From contig CALBTA010000478.1 in assembly GCA_937967755.1 (NCBI GenBank), positions 1-9,368 on the forward strand: a stretch of 9,368 bases of DNA, written 5' to 3'. The stretch is from an uncultured Planctomycetaceae bacterium (GTDB lineage Bacteria; Planctomycetota; Planctomycetia; Pirellulales; Pirellulaceae). Of the stretch, positions 1-7,062 are shown one piece after another. Made by a program: the position numbers and the translations under genes. Under the pieces are notes generated by a model. It had not been told where the DNA came from, ran no database searches, and worked only from the letters and a program-made list of their open reading frames with translations. How positions within the stretch are numbered: the stretch's first letter is position 1; each line of letters starts with the position of its first letter.

Positions 1-528
1 ATCACCTTCAATACCAAGGTGGAAAAGCATATACCGGCCAGTTCCCACCCTTCGCATCTGAAGTTGATGATGCACGAGTTGGAGCAGACCGCGCCAGACG
101 ACCAGACCGACGTTGGGCGGGTGTTTCCGGAACTGGCCCAGCAAATTCGCCGCCGCGGCATGATTGTGCTGATCTCGGATCTGTTCGTTGACGTGCCGAC
201 GCTGGCCGAGTGCATCAAGCAGTTCCGCTTGCGGAAGCATGAAGTGATTGTGCTGAACGTCATGCATGAAGACGAGCTGACCTTCCCCTTCCAAGAGAAC
301 ACGTTGTTCAAAGGGCTGGAGATGGACCGCGAGTTGCACACTGAACCAAGAGCGCTGCGTCAGTCGTACCTCGACGCGGTGGACCGTTTTCACAAACAGG
401 TGCGTAAGGTCTGTGCAGCCAGCGGCGTGGACTATCACCTGTTGAGTACCGGCGACCCGCTCGACGCGGCGCTTTCCAGCTATTTGGCCTTCCGGCAAAA
501 GACAAGACGTAACATCCACCGGCAATAA
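1..528 (+). CDS. DUF58 domain protein, C-terminal part (5' truncated by window)
   Basis: The frame is open from base 1 and ends at TAA 526-528. The visible 175 residues match the C-terminal half of DUF58 proteins, a degenerate VWA-like fold usually encoded next to a MoxR AAA+ ATPase. Family signatures seen are a TFNTKVEKHIPA segment near the left edge, the strand MIVLISDLF (like the family's 'VllSD' strand), a later strand VIVLNVMHEDE, and the C-terminal signature DPLDAALSSYLAFRQ. A GTG at 19 lies inside the domain, so it is not a real start; the true start is upstream of the window. DUF58 proteins are generally cytosolic or membrane-associated partners in MoxR systems; their exact biochemical role is unknown. 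The downstream BatA-like and VWA genes support this reading. The product ends with a short basic tail (KTRRNIHRQ). I am sure of the family and unsure of the function. Confidence 0.9.
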   Translation: MTFNTKVEKHIPASSHPSHLKLMMHELEQTAPDDQTDVGRVFPELAQQIRRRGMIVLISDLFVDVPTLAECIKQFRLRKHEVIVLNVMHEDELTFPFQENTLFKGLEMDRELHTEPRALRQSYLDAVDRFHKQVRKVCAASGVDYHLLSTGDPLDAALSSYLAFRQKTRRNIHRQ

Positions 529-543
529 ACGTAGCGGGCGAGA

Positions 544-619
544 GTAGAACAATTGTCCCAATTGTTCATCGCGCGACCAAAGACTTGAAATTCAGAACAA
601 TTGCGGACAATTGTTCTAC
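544..619. repeat. Paired palindromic repeat (CAATTG-rich inverted repeat)
   Basis: The gap between the DUF58 gene and the BatA-like gene is almost filled by nested inverted repeats. GAACAATTG (547-555) is inverted at 559-567 after 3 nt. AGAACAATTG (594-603) is inverted at 608-617 after 4 nt. The two units also pair with each other: GTAGAACAATTGTCC (544-558) is perfectly inverted at 605-619, and 559-567 pairs with 595-603, leaving one bulged base (604). The whole is a 24-bp inverted repeat around a 27-nt centre, with four CAATTG cores. It could form two small hairpins or one long one. This layout fits a REP/BIME-like dispersed element or small MITE; an operator with two dyads is the alternative. 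It ends 11 bp before the next ATG. Confidence 0.85.
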
Positions 620-630
620 AAGAACCCAAC

Positions 631-1269
631 ATGAACCCACTCCCAACCACTTTCGCATTCCTCGACGTCGTTCACCCGGGGCTGTTCTTCCTGGGGATCG
701 CGGCGATTGCCTCGCCCATCATCATTCACCTGTTGAACAAGCGGAAGTTCAAACGGGTGGAGTGGGCGGCGATGGATTTTCTGCTCGAGGCGGATAAGAA
801 AAACCGCCGTCGCGTGCGGTTGGAAAACTTGCTGCTGCTGTTGTTGCGCTGCACCGCTTGCTTTTTGATCGGCTGCCTGGTGGCGTTGCCGTTCATTCCC
901 CTGGGCTTGACCGGCGGGATGTTTGGCGCGGAAGAGTATGAACGCGTCGTGCTGCTGGATGATTCGGTCAGCATGGCGGTAAAGGACGATGGCGATACGG
1001 CCATGCAGCAGGCCAAGGCGGCCTTGGGCGATTTTGTCCGCGGTCTGGCTGAGAATGGCAGCAGCGACAAATTCACCCTCTATCTCACGTCCGATCCGAC
1101 CCGGCCGATGTTTAACGGCGAGGTGATTGATTCGCAAAAGGCGAGCGAGATCGCCGCCGACATGGACCTTACGGCGAAGAACTGCAAGTTTCCGACCGCC
1201 CCGCGAACCTCGCGGCGGCGTTGCTGCAGGTTGAAAAAGGTTTGGAAGGTAAAGACGGCGCGAGCCTGA
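631..1269 (+). pseudogene. BatA-like VWA membrane protein, N-terminal fragment (frameshifted)
   Basis: This is the 5' part of a BatA-family gene. ATG 631 is chosen because the BatA N-terminal domain starts directly after it; the upstream TTG at 601 lies inside the palindrome. Residues 17-35 form membrane helix 1, followed by the family signature HLLNKRKFKRVEWAAMDFLL (33-52), a basic RRRVRLENLL stretch, and membrane helix 2 (about 65-90). A VWA domain then begins, with the metal-binding DxSxS motif as D110, S112, S114 in VVLLDDSVSM. From about residue 184 (near 1180) the frame degenerates into an unrelated arginine-rich tail and stops at TGA 1267-1269, while the rest of the VWA domain continues in frame 3. 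As it stands the fragment encodes 212 residues with an incomplete VWA fold. No clear Shine-Dalgarno sequence is visible. BatA-type proteins are inner-membrane proteins linked to envelope integrity and MoxR function. Confidence 0.85.
1176..1190 (+). other. Probable -1 frameshift site in the BatA-like gene
   Basis: Frame 1 gives sensible VWA sequence up to about MDLTAK (codons to 1179). Frame 3 gives sensible sequence from CTG 1182 onward (LQVSDRPANLAAALLQV, the usual segment before the next VWA strand VVYVISD). Frame 3 is closed upstream by TAA 1113-1115 and TGA 1128-1130, so the switch must occur after 1130 and before the frame 1 stop at 1267. Restoring one base between 1179 and 1182, for example an extra A in the GAAGAAC run, rejoins the frames as ...TAKKLQVSD... 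and yields about 791 residues, an ordinary length for this type of protein. No X XXY YYZ slippery heptamer is visible here, so a true mutation or a sequencing or assembly error is more likely than programmed frameshifting. Confidence 0.8.
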
Positions 1270-3005
1270 ATCAGGTTGTCTATGTGATCAGCGACATGCG
1301 CAGCCGCGACTGGCCGGCTGATGAAGAAGCGACGGAGAAAGAAGGCGTCAGCGCCACCCTCCGCCGCATCGCTGATGCCACCAGCGGGTGTTATCTGGTC
1401 GATGTCGGCCGCGAAGATGATGTCGGCAATGTCTACGTCGAAGAAATCCGTTCAAAAGAAAAGGCCCTGGTCGCCGGCGTACCGGCCGATTTCGAAGTGA
1501 CCGTTCGCAACGCCGCCAAATCGGAAGCCAGCAACGTGAAAGTGAAGTTTGTCGCCGGCTTCCAAGACGGCGGAGAGACCCCGCTGGAAGAGACGATCGA
1601 ACGCATCCCCTCAGGCGAAGCGGAAACAGTTGGTTTCAAATTCGCATTCAGCCGAGAGGAACTGGAATCGATCGAACAGCGTTCCGAACCGGCCCGCATC
1701 CGGGCGGAAATCGTTCCGACCACCGTTGAAGGGATCGACGAACTGGAAGAAGACGACAAACGCTTCTTCGCCGCCCGCGTCGCCCCGGGCATTCGCACGT
1801 TGATCGTCGACGGCGACCGCTTGCCGGAAAGGACTGCGTCGGAGTCGTTCTATCTGGACCGGGCGCTTTCGCCGCCGGGTGATCGCCTGTCAGGCATGGC
1901 GGTTGATGTTGTCGGCGAATCGGAGTTCGAGAATCTGCGGCTCGACGACTACCAGATCATCTACTTGTGCAACCTTTACCGCATTCCCGACGCGGGCGCA
2001 GGCGTTCCGGACGACGGGTCTGGCGGCGCTCGATCGCAATTGAGTCGCTTGCAACAGCTTGAAAAGTGGGTCGATGCGGGCGGCGGGTTGGTGATTGCCG
2101 TGGGCGACCGTGTGGATGACGAGGTCTACAACCGCGATCTCTACCGCGAAGGCAAAGGCCTGATGCCGTTGCCGCTCGATTCGATCTCAGGCGATGTGGA
2201 TGAAACCGACTGGAAGTACTTTGATCTGGAACAATCGCATCCCGTGATGAAAGCGTTTGAAGGCCAGGGGGGCGAGAACTTCTCTGAGTTTGTGAAGATT
2301 TTTCGCTGGTGGGATTGCCTGGAAGACGAAGAGTTGACGGCCAAAGGGCAGATCAACATCGTCGCCCGCTACACCAACTCCGAAAAGTCGCCAGCGGTGA
2401 TCGAAAAGGCATTCGGCAAGGGCCGTGTGTTCATGTTCACCACGCCGCTGGATAACGACTGGAGCGACTGGCCGCAGGACTACAGTTTCGTTCCTACCAT
2501 GCAGGAATTGAACAAGTATCTGGCGCGAAAAACTTCGGACGATGCCAACGTGGAAGTGGGCGATGCGTTGTTGCAGTCGCTGGACTTGACGCACTTCGAG
2601 TTGGAAGTCGGCGTCAAGAGGCCCGACGACGCGACCGCCGATGCCATTGTGAACCCGGCCGATGAATCGTCGGTCGATCAGGTGCTCTACCTGGCCAAGT
2701 ACGACGACGTCAACCGCCAAGGCTTTTATCAACTGATGCTCAGCCGCCGCGATATGGGTGGGGCCGAGCCGATGCTGTTTGCCGCCAACATCGATTCCCG
2801 CGAAGGTGACCTGATGAGGGCCAACACGCGTGAGTTCCAACGCAAGCTGGGCGACGCCAACATTCAGTTTGTTTCGCAAAGCGACCTGCTGAAGATCAAC
2901 GTCGAAGATGCCCGCAAGCACTTGTGGCCTTGGGTGTTGGGCTTGTTGGTGCTGGTGTTGTTTGTCGAACAATTCCTGGGTTGGCTGTTCGGGCGAAAGA
3001 GATAG
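1221..3005 (+). pseudogene. BatA-like VWA membrane protein, C-terminal fragment (frameshifted)
   Basis: This is the continuation of the 631 gene in frame 3; the coding sense begins near 1182. The TTG at 1221 is the first start-like codon but is mid-domain with no ribosome site, so independent translation is doubtful. Counting from 1221, the strand VVYVISDMRS (19-28) is the second half of the VWA domain. Next come an Ig/CARDB-like beta region (about 80-170; VPADFEVTVRNAAK), an acidic linker, and a GATase1-like alpha/beta region (about 190-300; IRTLIVDGDR, then LEKWVDAGGGLVIAVGD). The segment KGRVFMFTTPLDNDWSDWP with SFVPTMQELNKYLAR follows, as is usual in planctomycete BatA-domain proteins. 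A single C-terminal membrane helix (about 568-588) ends in basic GRKR. TAG is at 3003-3005. Apart from the break the reading frame is clean for about 600 codons, suggesting a recent lesion or a sequence error rather than an old pseudogene. Confidence 0.85.
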
Positions 3006-3040
3006 CCGCACGATTGAAGTTTTTCCAAGCGAGACGGATT

Positions 3041-6000
3041 ATGGACATCGCAATTCGACGGAATTCACTTCGTAGTACGGGCACTCCTGCCCGTTGTGTA
3101 ACATCCATCTTGGGCAAGAGTGCCCGAGCTACGGGTGTGTGTTTGTTGATGATGTCGATACTGGCCGCTTCACCTACGGCGGCTCAAGTTCTACTGCGAA
3201 AAGTCGCCCCATCGACCGTAACGGTCGATAGCGAAGATGACGCCAACTTCGCCGGCGGGGCTTCGCTGAAAACCGATCCGGAGTTGGAACAGTTTCTGAA
3301 GAAAGCCGATCAATTTGCCCAAGACGGCCGTTACGATCTGGCCTGCGTGTTGTGGCAAAGGGTGCTGGATGAATCGTCCGGCACGGTCATGACGCGCGAC
3401 GACTGGACCCAGAAGACATCGCGGCGAATGTATCGCCGGTACCGCTCCGTCGCTGGCGAGATCGAGCAAACGATTGCCCAGCTTCCACCCGCCGGGTTGC
3501 GAACCTACCGCCTGACCGCGGACGGCGAAGCGAAGGCCCTGCTGGCCCAGGCGACGGGCGATGGGGAAGAAGAAGCGCTGGCCCAGGTGACTAGCCGGTA
3601 CTTCCTGAGCAGCCACGGTGACGACGCGGCCTACCGCCTGGCTTGCTTGCGGATGGATCGGTACGACTTCGTCGGTGCCAGCCGGCTGCTGTCGAAGATC
3701 ATGAACGATTATCCCGATTCGAACATCGCCAAGAGCGAAATGCTGCTCCGCATGGTGGTCGCTTCGGCCCGCGTCGGTGATCAGCAATCGGCGACCACCG
3801 CGCTTCAAGGGCTGAAAGAAGATCGGGTCGGCGCTTCCACGCATCTGGTCAAACTGGTCGAAGCCGACATGGCCCGCGAAGGTATCGACGCGGTACATTT
3901 GGCGCACGCCTCTGAGTATTGGCCCATCGCCTACGGCAATTCCGCTCGCACCGGTCACATGAAGGCGCTGCCCGGCAAAGTAACCGCGACGACGATGTCG
4001 GAACTCTGGACTCAGCAATTCGACTTCACGCCATTTTCGCCATCGACCAACGATTACCCCTACCAGGTTTACAAAGAACTGGAACAACTCAGCAAACGCC
4101 CTATTTCGCCGCAGCAGCAAGCCGGCCCGCAAAGCCGTGAAGCACTGCTGGGTCGTTGGAAGCAGCGCGGGTGGTCGCCTGCGGGCGATGCACTGTTGGC
4201 CGACGGACACGTTTACTACAAAGCCAGCGACCGCGTGGTCTGCCGTGATGTGCAAACTGGCGATTTGATTTGGGCGGGGCGCTCCAACAAGTTCCAACTC
4301 GATCAGCTTTCGGCCATTTATTTGCAGCGCGGGCAGCAGCTTGGTTACCCGGCCAGCGCCAACGAGGCGATGCTGTTCGGCGATCGTATTCACCAAGGCA
4401 TGGCGATATCCGACGGTTGGTTGTTCAACATCGAAGGTCCGTTGATCGACGATTTCGGTTCTATCCCGCCGCAACCCGGCGTGCAGCAGGGGCGGCGGTT
4501 TGGTTACGGTGGCAGCATCGCTCGGGCGCGCCGCAATTGGATGGCGGCTTACGATGCAACGAACGGCAAATTGAAATGGCACCGCTCGGCCGGCGGGGCG
4601 GAAGAGGGCGGCAAGTTCGACGTCGGCTTCATGTCCGCGCCCGTTCCCTTCGCCCGCTTCCTATTGGTTCCCGTGATCGACGGTGGATCGCTGTGGGTTT
4701 ACGCGCTGGAAAAGACGACCGGCGAGACGGTTTGGAAGTCATTCCTCTGTGACGACCCGGCCTCAGGTGCTTCGCCCTGGTCGCCTGTAGCGCTGGCGGT
4801 TGACGGCGGCGACGCGTACATTTCGACCGGGGCTGGCGTCATATTCGCGATCGACGCCCTCAACGGTTCCACCCGGTGGGCCGTGCGCTATCAGCGCACG
4901 GGCGTGCAAGGGGGTAACGTGAACCACCGCAATGTCTACCAGATGATCGGCCAGATCAAAGGGTGGCGGGAAGACATGATCATTCCGCATGGCAAACACC
5001 TGTTGGTCATGGCGTCCGACAGTGACGAGTTGTTCGCCATCGATCGACGCACGGGCGCGTTCCTTTGGGAGTCGCCGCGCACGCCCTACAACGACGTGCC
5101 CGCCGGCGAGTATTGCCTGGGGGTCGTTGGTGATGGATTGTACATTGGCGGCAAGAACATCGTTCGCCGGTACGACATCCCCAGCGGCCGCCTGCGATGG
5201 GAAGCGAAGCTCGATGAATCGCTGGGCCGTGGTGCGTTGACGAACGACGCGGTCTACGTGCCGGAGAACGAAACGGTTGTCCGCCTGGATTTGAAAGGCG
5301 GCAAGCGGCTGTCGCAGGTGGGCGTGTTCAGCGCATCGCAAGAGCCGGTCGGCAATTTGTATACCGACGGGAAGCGGCTGATGTCGTTGGGGCTGGGGCG
5401 AATCTATGCGTTGACCGACTTGAGCTACCGGCTAGATCTGCTGGCTGAAAAGATCAAAGACGGCGACGTCCAAGCCCAGTTGGAACGGATGCGGCTGCGG
5501 ATCAAAGAGAATAACCGCGAAGGAGCGCTCGAGGACTTGGGCGGGGCCTATCAAACGCTGCTGAGAAAGCGGAAGGCCGAAGAAGCGGTCGCGACGTTGT
5601 GCCTGGGCATTGACGAGTTGGCGCTGGCGACCAGCGACCCGCAGTTGGCGCTGAAGATGATCGCCGCGATGCCGACTGCCCACAGCGGCACCGACGACCC
5701 GCTGGCCGATCAAGTCATCGACAAGCGCGACGAGGTGATGGCCGCGGCGCTAAAGCGCATTGCCGAATCGCCCATCGAAGGGGCGGCGGAGCAGGTGATC
5801 AACATCGTCACGCTGTGCAGCGAAGATCACTTGATGTGGGCGGCCCGCAGCGCGATGGAAGCAACCGCGACCAGCGCCGATGCGGAAACCCTGCGGGAAG
5901 CCCTCAACAGCCCCCGCGTCGGCGTACGCACGGTCGCCATGGCCGGATTGCCTGGCGCGTTCGGTGACGACGCTGGCAAGATCCTGATTGGCTTGCTCAG

Positions 6001-6994
6001 AGACGATTCGGATCACATCAAGCTGGAAGCCGCCTGGACGCTCGGCAATACCGGCGACCGCCGGGCGCTGACCGCTTTTGGCGAATTGCTGGAGGCGGAA
6101 GACGTAAAAGTCAGGGCCCGCAGCGCCCAAGCGTTGCGAGCAATGACGGGCGAGAAGATCGAATTTTCCGCTTACGAAGATGCCGGCCCGCGCGCCCAAC
6201 AGGCGAAAGCCTGGCAAGAGTGGATCGCCAGCGACGGGCAAACCGCCAAGTTGGAATTCCCGATTCGCCAGGGCGCGTTCCTCATCGGGCGAACGCTGAT
6301 TTGCTACTACAGCCAGAACAAAGTCATCGAACTCGATTCCGATGGCAAGGAAACCTGGTCGACAAGTGTACCTTATGCGTGGGGTTGCCACGGGCTGCCC
6401 AACGGCCACCGGGTGATCGCATCGTATTCGCAAAAGTTTGTGGTCGAGTACGACAAAGAAGGCCGCGAAGTTTGGAAGAAGACCGGCCTGCCTGGCGCTC
6501 CGTTCAGCGTGCAGCGGTTGGAAAACGGCAACACACTGGTGACGTGCAGTGATAACCAGAAGGTTCTGGAAATCGCCCCGGACAAGAGCATCGCCTGGCA
6601 GATCGATATCAGCGGCCGGCCGATGGACGCCAAGCGTTTGGAAAACGGCAACACGCTGATCGCGCTGCAAACGCTGGGCAAGGTCGTGGAAGTCAACCGT
6701 GACGGCAAGGTGGTGTGGGAGGTTGAAAACCAGGGCGGGGTGCTGTCTGCTTCGCGGTTGGAGAACGGCAACACGCTCGTCTGCCGGCAGGCGAACAATA
6801 TGGTCGTCGAACTGAACCGCCGCGGCGACGTGGTTTGGTCCAAAGGCGAATTGCGAAACCCCTACGACGCGCAGCGATTGCCTAACGGCAACACGCTGAT
6901 CGTCGACTACAAGGGGGTGCAAGAAGTGGATGCCAAGGGAGAAGTCGTCTGGGAGCGGAAGGGAAACGGAGCCAGCCGCGTGCATCGGTATTAG
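3041..6994 (+). CDS. Exported PQQ-like propeller / TPR / HEAT repeat protein
   Basis: A predicted secreted protein of 1317 aa. ATG 3041 is preferred because it lies after the previous stop with a weak GAGACGG upstream; the frame is open back to 2924, but that would overlap the previous gene by about 80 bp. GTG 3137 or ATG 3149 are alternatives. A hydrophobic segment (about 33-43) followed by SPTAAQ suggests signal peptidase cleavage after A48. Domains in order: TPR-like helices (about 80-280); a PQQ/BamB-like propeller (about 290-800), with blade ends such as DVQTGDLIWAG, DATNGKLKWH, DALNGSTRWA, DRRTGAFLWE and DIPSGRLRWE; helical repeats (about 805-930); HEAT-like repeats (about 950-1050; IKLEAAWTLGNTGDRRAL); and a second propeller-like region (about 1075-1317) with the repeated motif RLENGNTLV. 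No enzyme active site is recognisable, so binding or scaffolding is more likely than dehydrogenase activity. It probably acts outside the cytoplasmic membrane with the flanking VWA proteins (inference from gene order). Confidence 0.88.
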   Translation: MDIAIRRNSLRSTGTPARCVTSILGKSARATGVCLLMMSILAASPTAAQVLLRKVAPSTVTVDSEDDANFAGGASLKTDPELEQFLKKADQFAQDGRYDLACVLWQRVLDESSGTVMTRDDWTQKTSRRMYRRYRSVAGEIEQTIAQLPPAGLRTYRLTADGEAKALLAQATGDGEEEALAQVTSRYFLSSHGDDAAYRLACLRMDRYDFVGASRLLSKIMNDYPDSNIAKSEMLLRMVVASARVGDQQSATTALQGLKEDRVGASTHLVKLVEADMAREGIDAVHLAHASEYWPIAYGNSARTGHMKALPGKVTATTMSELWTQQFDFTPFSPSTNDYPYQVYKELEQLSKRPISPQQQAGPQSREALLGRWKQRGWSPAGDALLADGHVYYKASDRVVCRDVQTGDLIWAGRSNKFQLDQLSAIYLQRGQQLGYPASANEAMLFGDRIHQGMAISDGWLFNIEGPLIDDFGSIPPQPGVQQGRRFGYGGSIARARRNWMAAYDATNGKLKWHRSAGGAEEGGKFDVGFMSAPVPFARFLLVPVIDGGSLWVYALEKTTGETVWKSFLCDDPASGASPWSPVALAVDGGDAYISTGAGVIFAIDALNGSTRWAVRYQRTGVQGGNVNHRNVYQMIGQIKGWREDMIIPHGKHLLVMASDSDELFAIDRRTGAFLWESPRTPYNDVPAGEYCLGVVGDGLYIGGKNIVRRYDIPSGRLRWEAKLDESLGRGALTNDAVYVPENETVVRLDLKGGKRLSQVGVFSASQEPVGNLYTDGKRLMSLGLGRIYALTDLSYRLDLLAEKIKDGDVQAQLERMRLRIKENNREGALEDLGGAYQTLLRKRKAEEAVATLCLGIDELALATSDPQLALKMIAAMPTAHSGTDDPLADQVIDKRDEVMAAALKRIAESPIEGAAEQVINIVTLCSEDHLMWAARSAMEATATSADAETLREALNSPRVGVRTVAMAGLPGAFGDDAGKILIGLLRDDSDHIKLEAAWTLGNTGDRRALTAFGELLEAEDVKVRARSAQALRAMTGEKIEFSAYEDAGPRAQQAKAWQEWIASDGQTAKLEFPIRQGAFLIGRTLICYYSQNKVIELDSDGKETWSTSVPYAWGCHGLPNGHRVIASYSQKFVVEYDKEGREVWKKTGLPGAPFSVQRLENGNTLVTCSDNQKVLEIAPDKSIAWQIDISGRPMDAKRLENGNTLIALQTLGKVVEVNRDGKVVWEVENQGGVLSASRLENGNTLVCRQANNMVVELNRRGDVVWSKGELRNPYDAQRLPNGNTLIVDYKGVQEVDAKGEVVWERKGNGASRVHRY
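3071..3133. repeat. GTAG-type palindromic repeat within the signal-peptide-coding region
   Basis: The left arm 3071-3093 (CGTAGTACGGGCACTCCTG then CCCG) is inverted at 3111-3133 with 19 of 23 positions matching; the spacer is 17 nt. The inner core GGGCACTCYTGCCC is itself nearly self-complementary, so each arm could also fold alone. The element is 63 bp, a multiple of three, and contains no stop in the frame of the gene started at 3041, where it would encode about 21 residues (RSTGTPARCVTSILGKSARAT) of the signal peptide n-region. It looks like a REP-like dispersed element, different from the ones at 544-619 and 7022-7041. I recall similar GTAG/GGGCA-TGCCC strings from planctomycete intergenic DNA, but have not checked this. 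Confidence 0.75.
6260..6985 (+). repeat. Six internal ~40-residue protein repeats (NGNTL motif)
   Basis: The 3' end of the propeller gene repeats every 120 nt or so. The motif G-x-T/R-L/V-I occurs at GRTLI (6287), NGHRVI (6401), then NGNTL at 6524, 6644, 6764 and 6884. Spacings between the glycine codons are 117, 123, 120, 120 and 120 nt. Each unit has the pattern RLxNGNTL(I/V), a variable strand, then VVEVNRDGKVVWE, i.e. one four-stranded blade per repeat. Conservation is strongest in the AACGGCAACAC block. The regular length and high identity of the last four units suggest recent duplication. It is a protein-level repeat in the reading frame, not a mobile element. Confidence 0.85.
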
Positions 6995-7021
6995 AAATCA
7001 AATTACAGAGAACCGTTTAGC

Positions 7022-7041
7022 CGCTTCGCCGTAGGCAAGCG
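7022..7041. repeat. Short hairpin in the gap before the last gene
   Basis: The 68-bp gap 6995-7062 contains CGCTT(C)GCC - GTA - GGCAAGCG: eight paired bases with one bulged C (7027) and a 3-nt loop. It sits in the string CGTTTAGCCGCTTCGCC, which resembles, from memory only, dispersed TTTAGCCGC repeats in planctomycete genomes. No T-run follows, so it does not look like an intrinsic terminator. It might act as an mRNA-stabilising or processing hairpin between the two genes, or be one more REP-like insertion. Confidence 0.55.
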
Positions 7042-7052
7042 TAATAGAAATC

Positions 7053-7058
7053 GGAGAG
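7053..7058 (+). promoter_or_regulatory. Ribosome binding site supporting GTG start at 7063
   Basis: GGAGAG at 7053-7058 lies 4 nt before GTG 7063 (6 nt from the end of GGAG). An in-frame TAG at 7045-7047 closes the frame just upstream, so GTG 7063 is the first possible start of the long open frame that follows. This is the clearest ribosome site in the window and decides the start of the last gene. Confidence 0.75.
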
Positions 7059-7062
7059 TAAC

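Noticed and set aside
601..630. TTG start at 601 for the BatA-like gene
   Set aside because: It lies within the palindromic repeat and adds residues not typical of the family; ATG 631 immediately precedes the BatA domain.
1170..1195. Programmed -1 ribosomal frameshift
   Set aside because: No slippery heptamer in the correct phase was found near the junction and no evident stimulatory hairpin directly downstream; mutation or sequence error explains it more simply.
2924..3040. Upstream extension of the propeller gene to 2924
   Set aside because: It would overlap the coding sequence of the BatA-like C-terminal membrane helix, and the extra residues are only a shadow of that helix.
3125..3145. 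Lipoprotein signal with Cys34 in the propeller protein
   Set aside because: The residues before the cysteine (ATGVC) do not fit a lipobox and the hydrophobic core lies after the cysteine.
3191..4582. Long minus-strand open frame (463 codons)
   Set aside because: It lies opposite the propeller gene, whose plus-strand product has clear repeat motifs; the antisense translation shows no recognisable domain. Similar antisense frames at 5750-6985, 2187-3011 and 7735-8949 are rejected for the same reason.
6500..6900. CRISPR-like or DNA-level tandem repeat from the 120-nt periodicity
   Set aside because: The conserved blocks are in phase with the reading frame and vary at wobble positions; the period is a protein blade, not a DNA repeat-spacer unit.
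7022..7041. Intrinsic transcription terminator
   Set aside because: The stem is short and bulged, and no T-run follows; the next gene starts 22 bp later with a good ribosome site.
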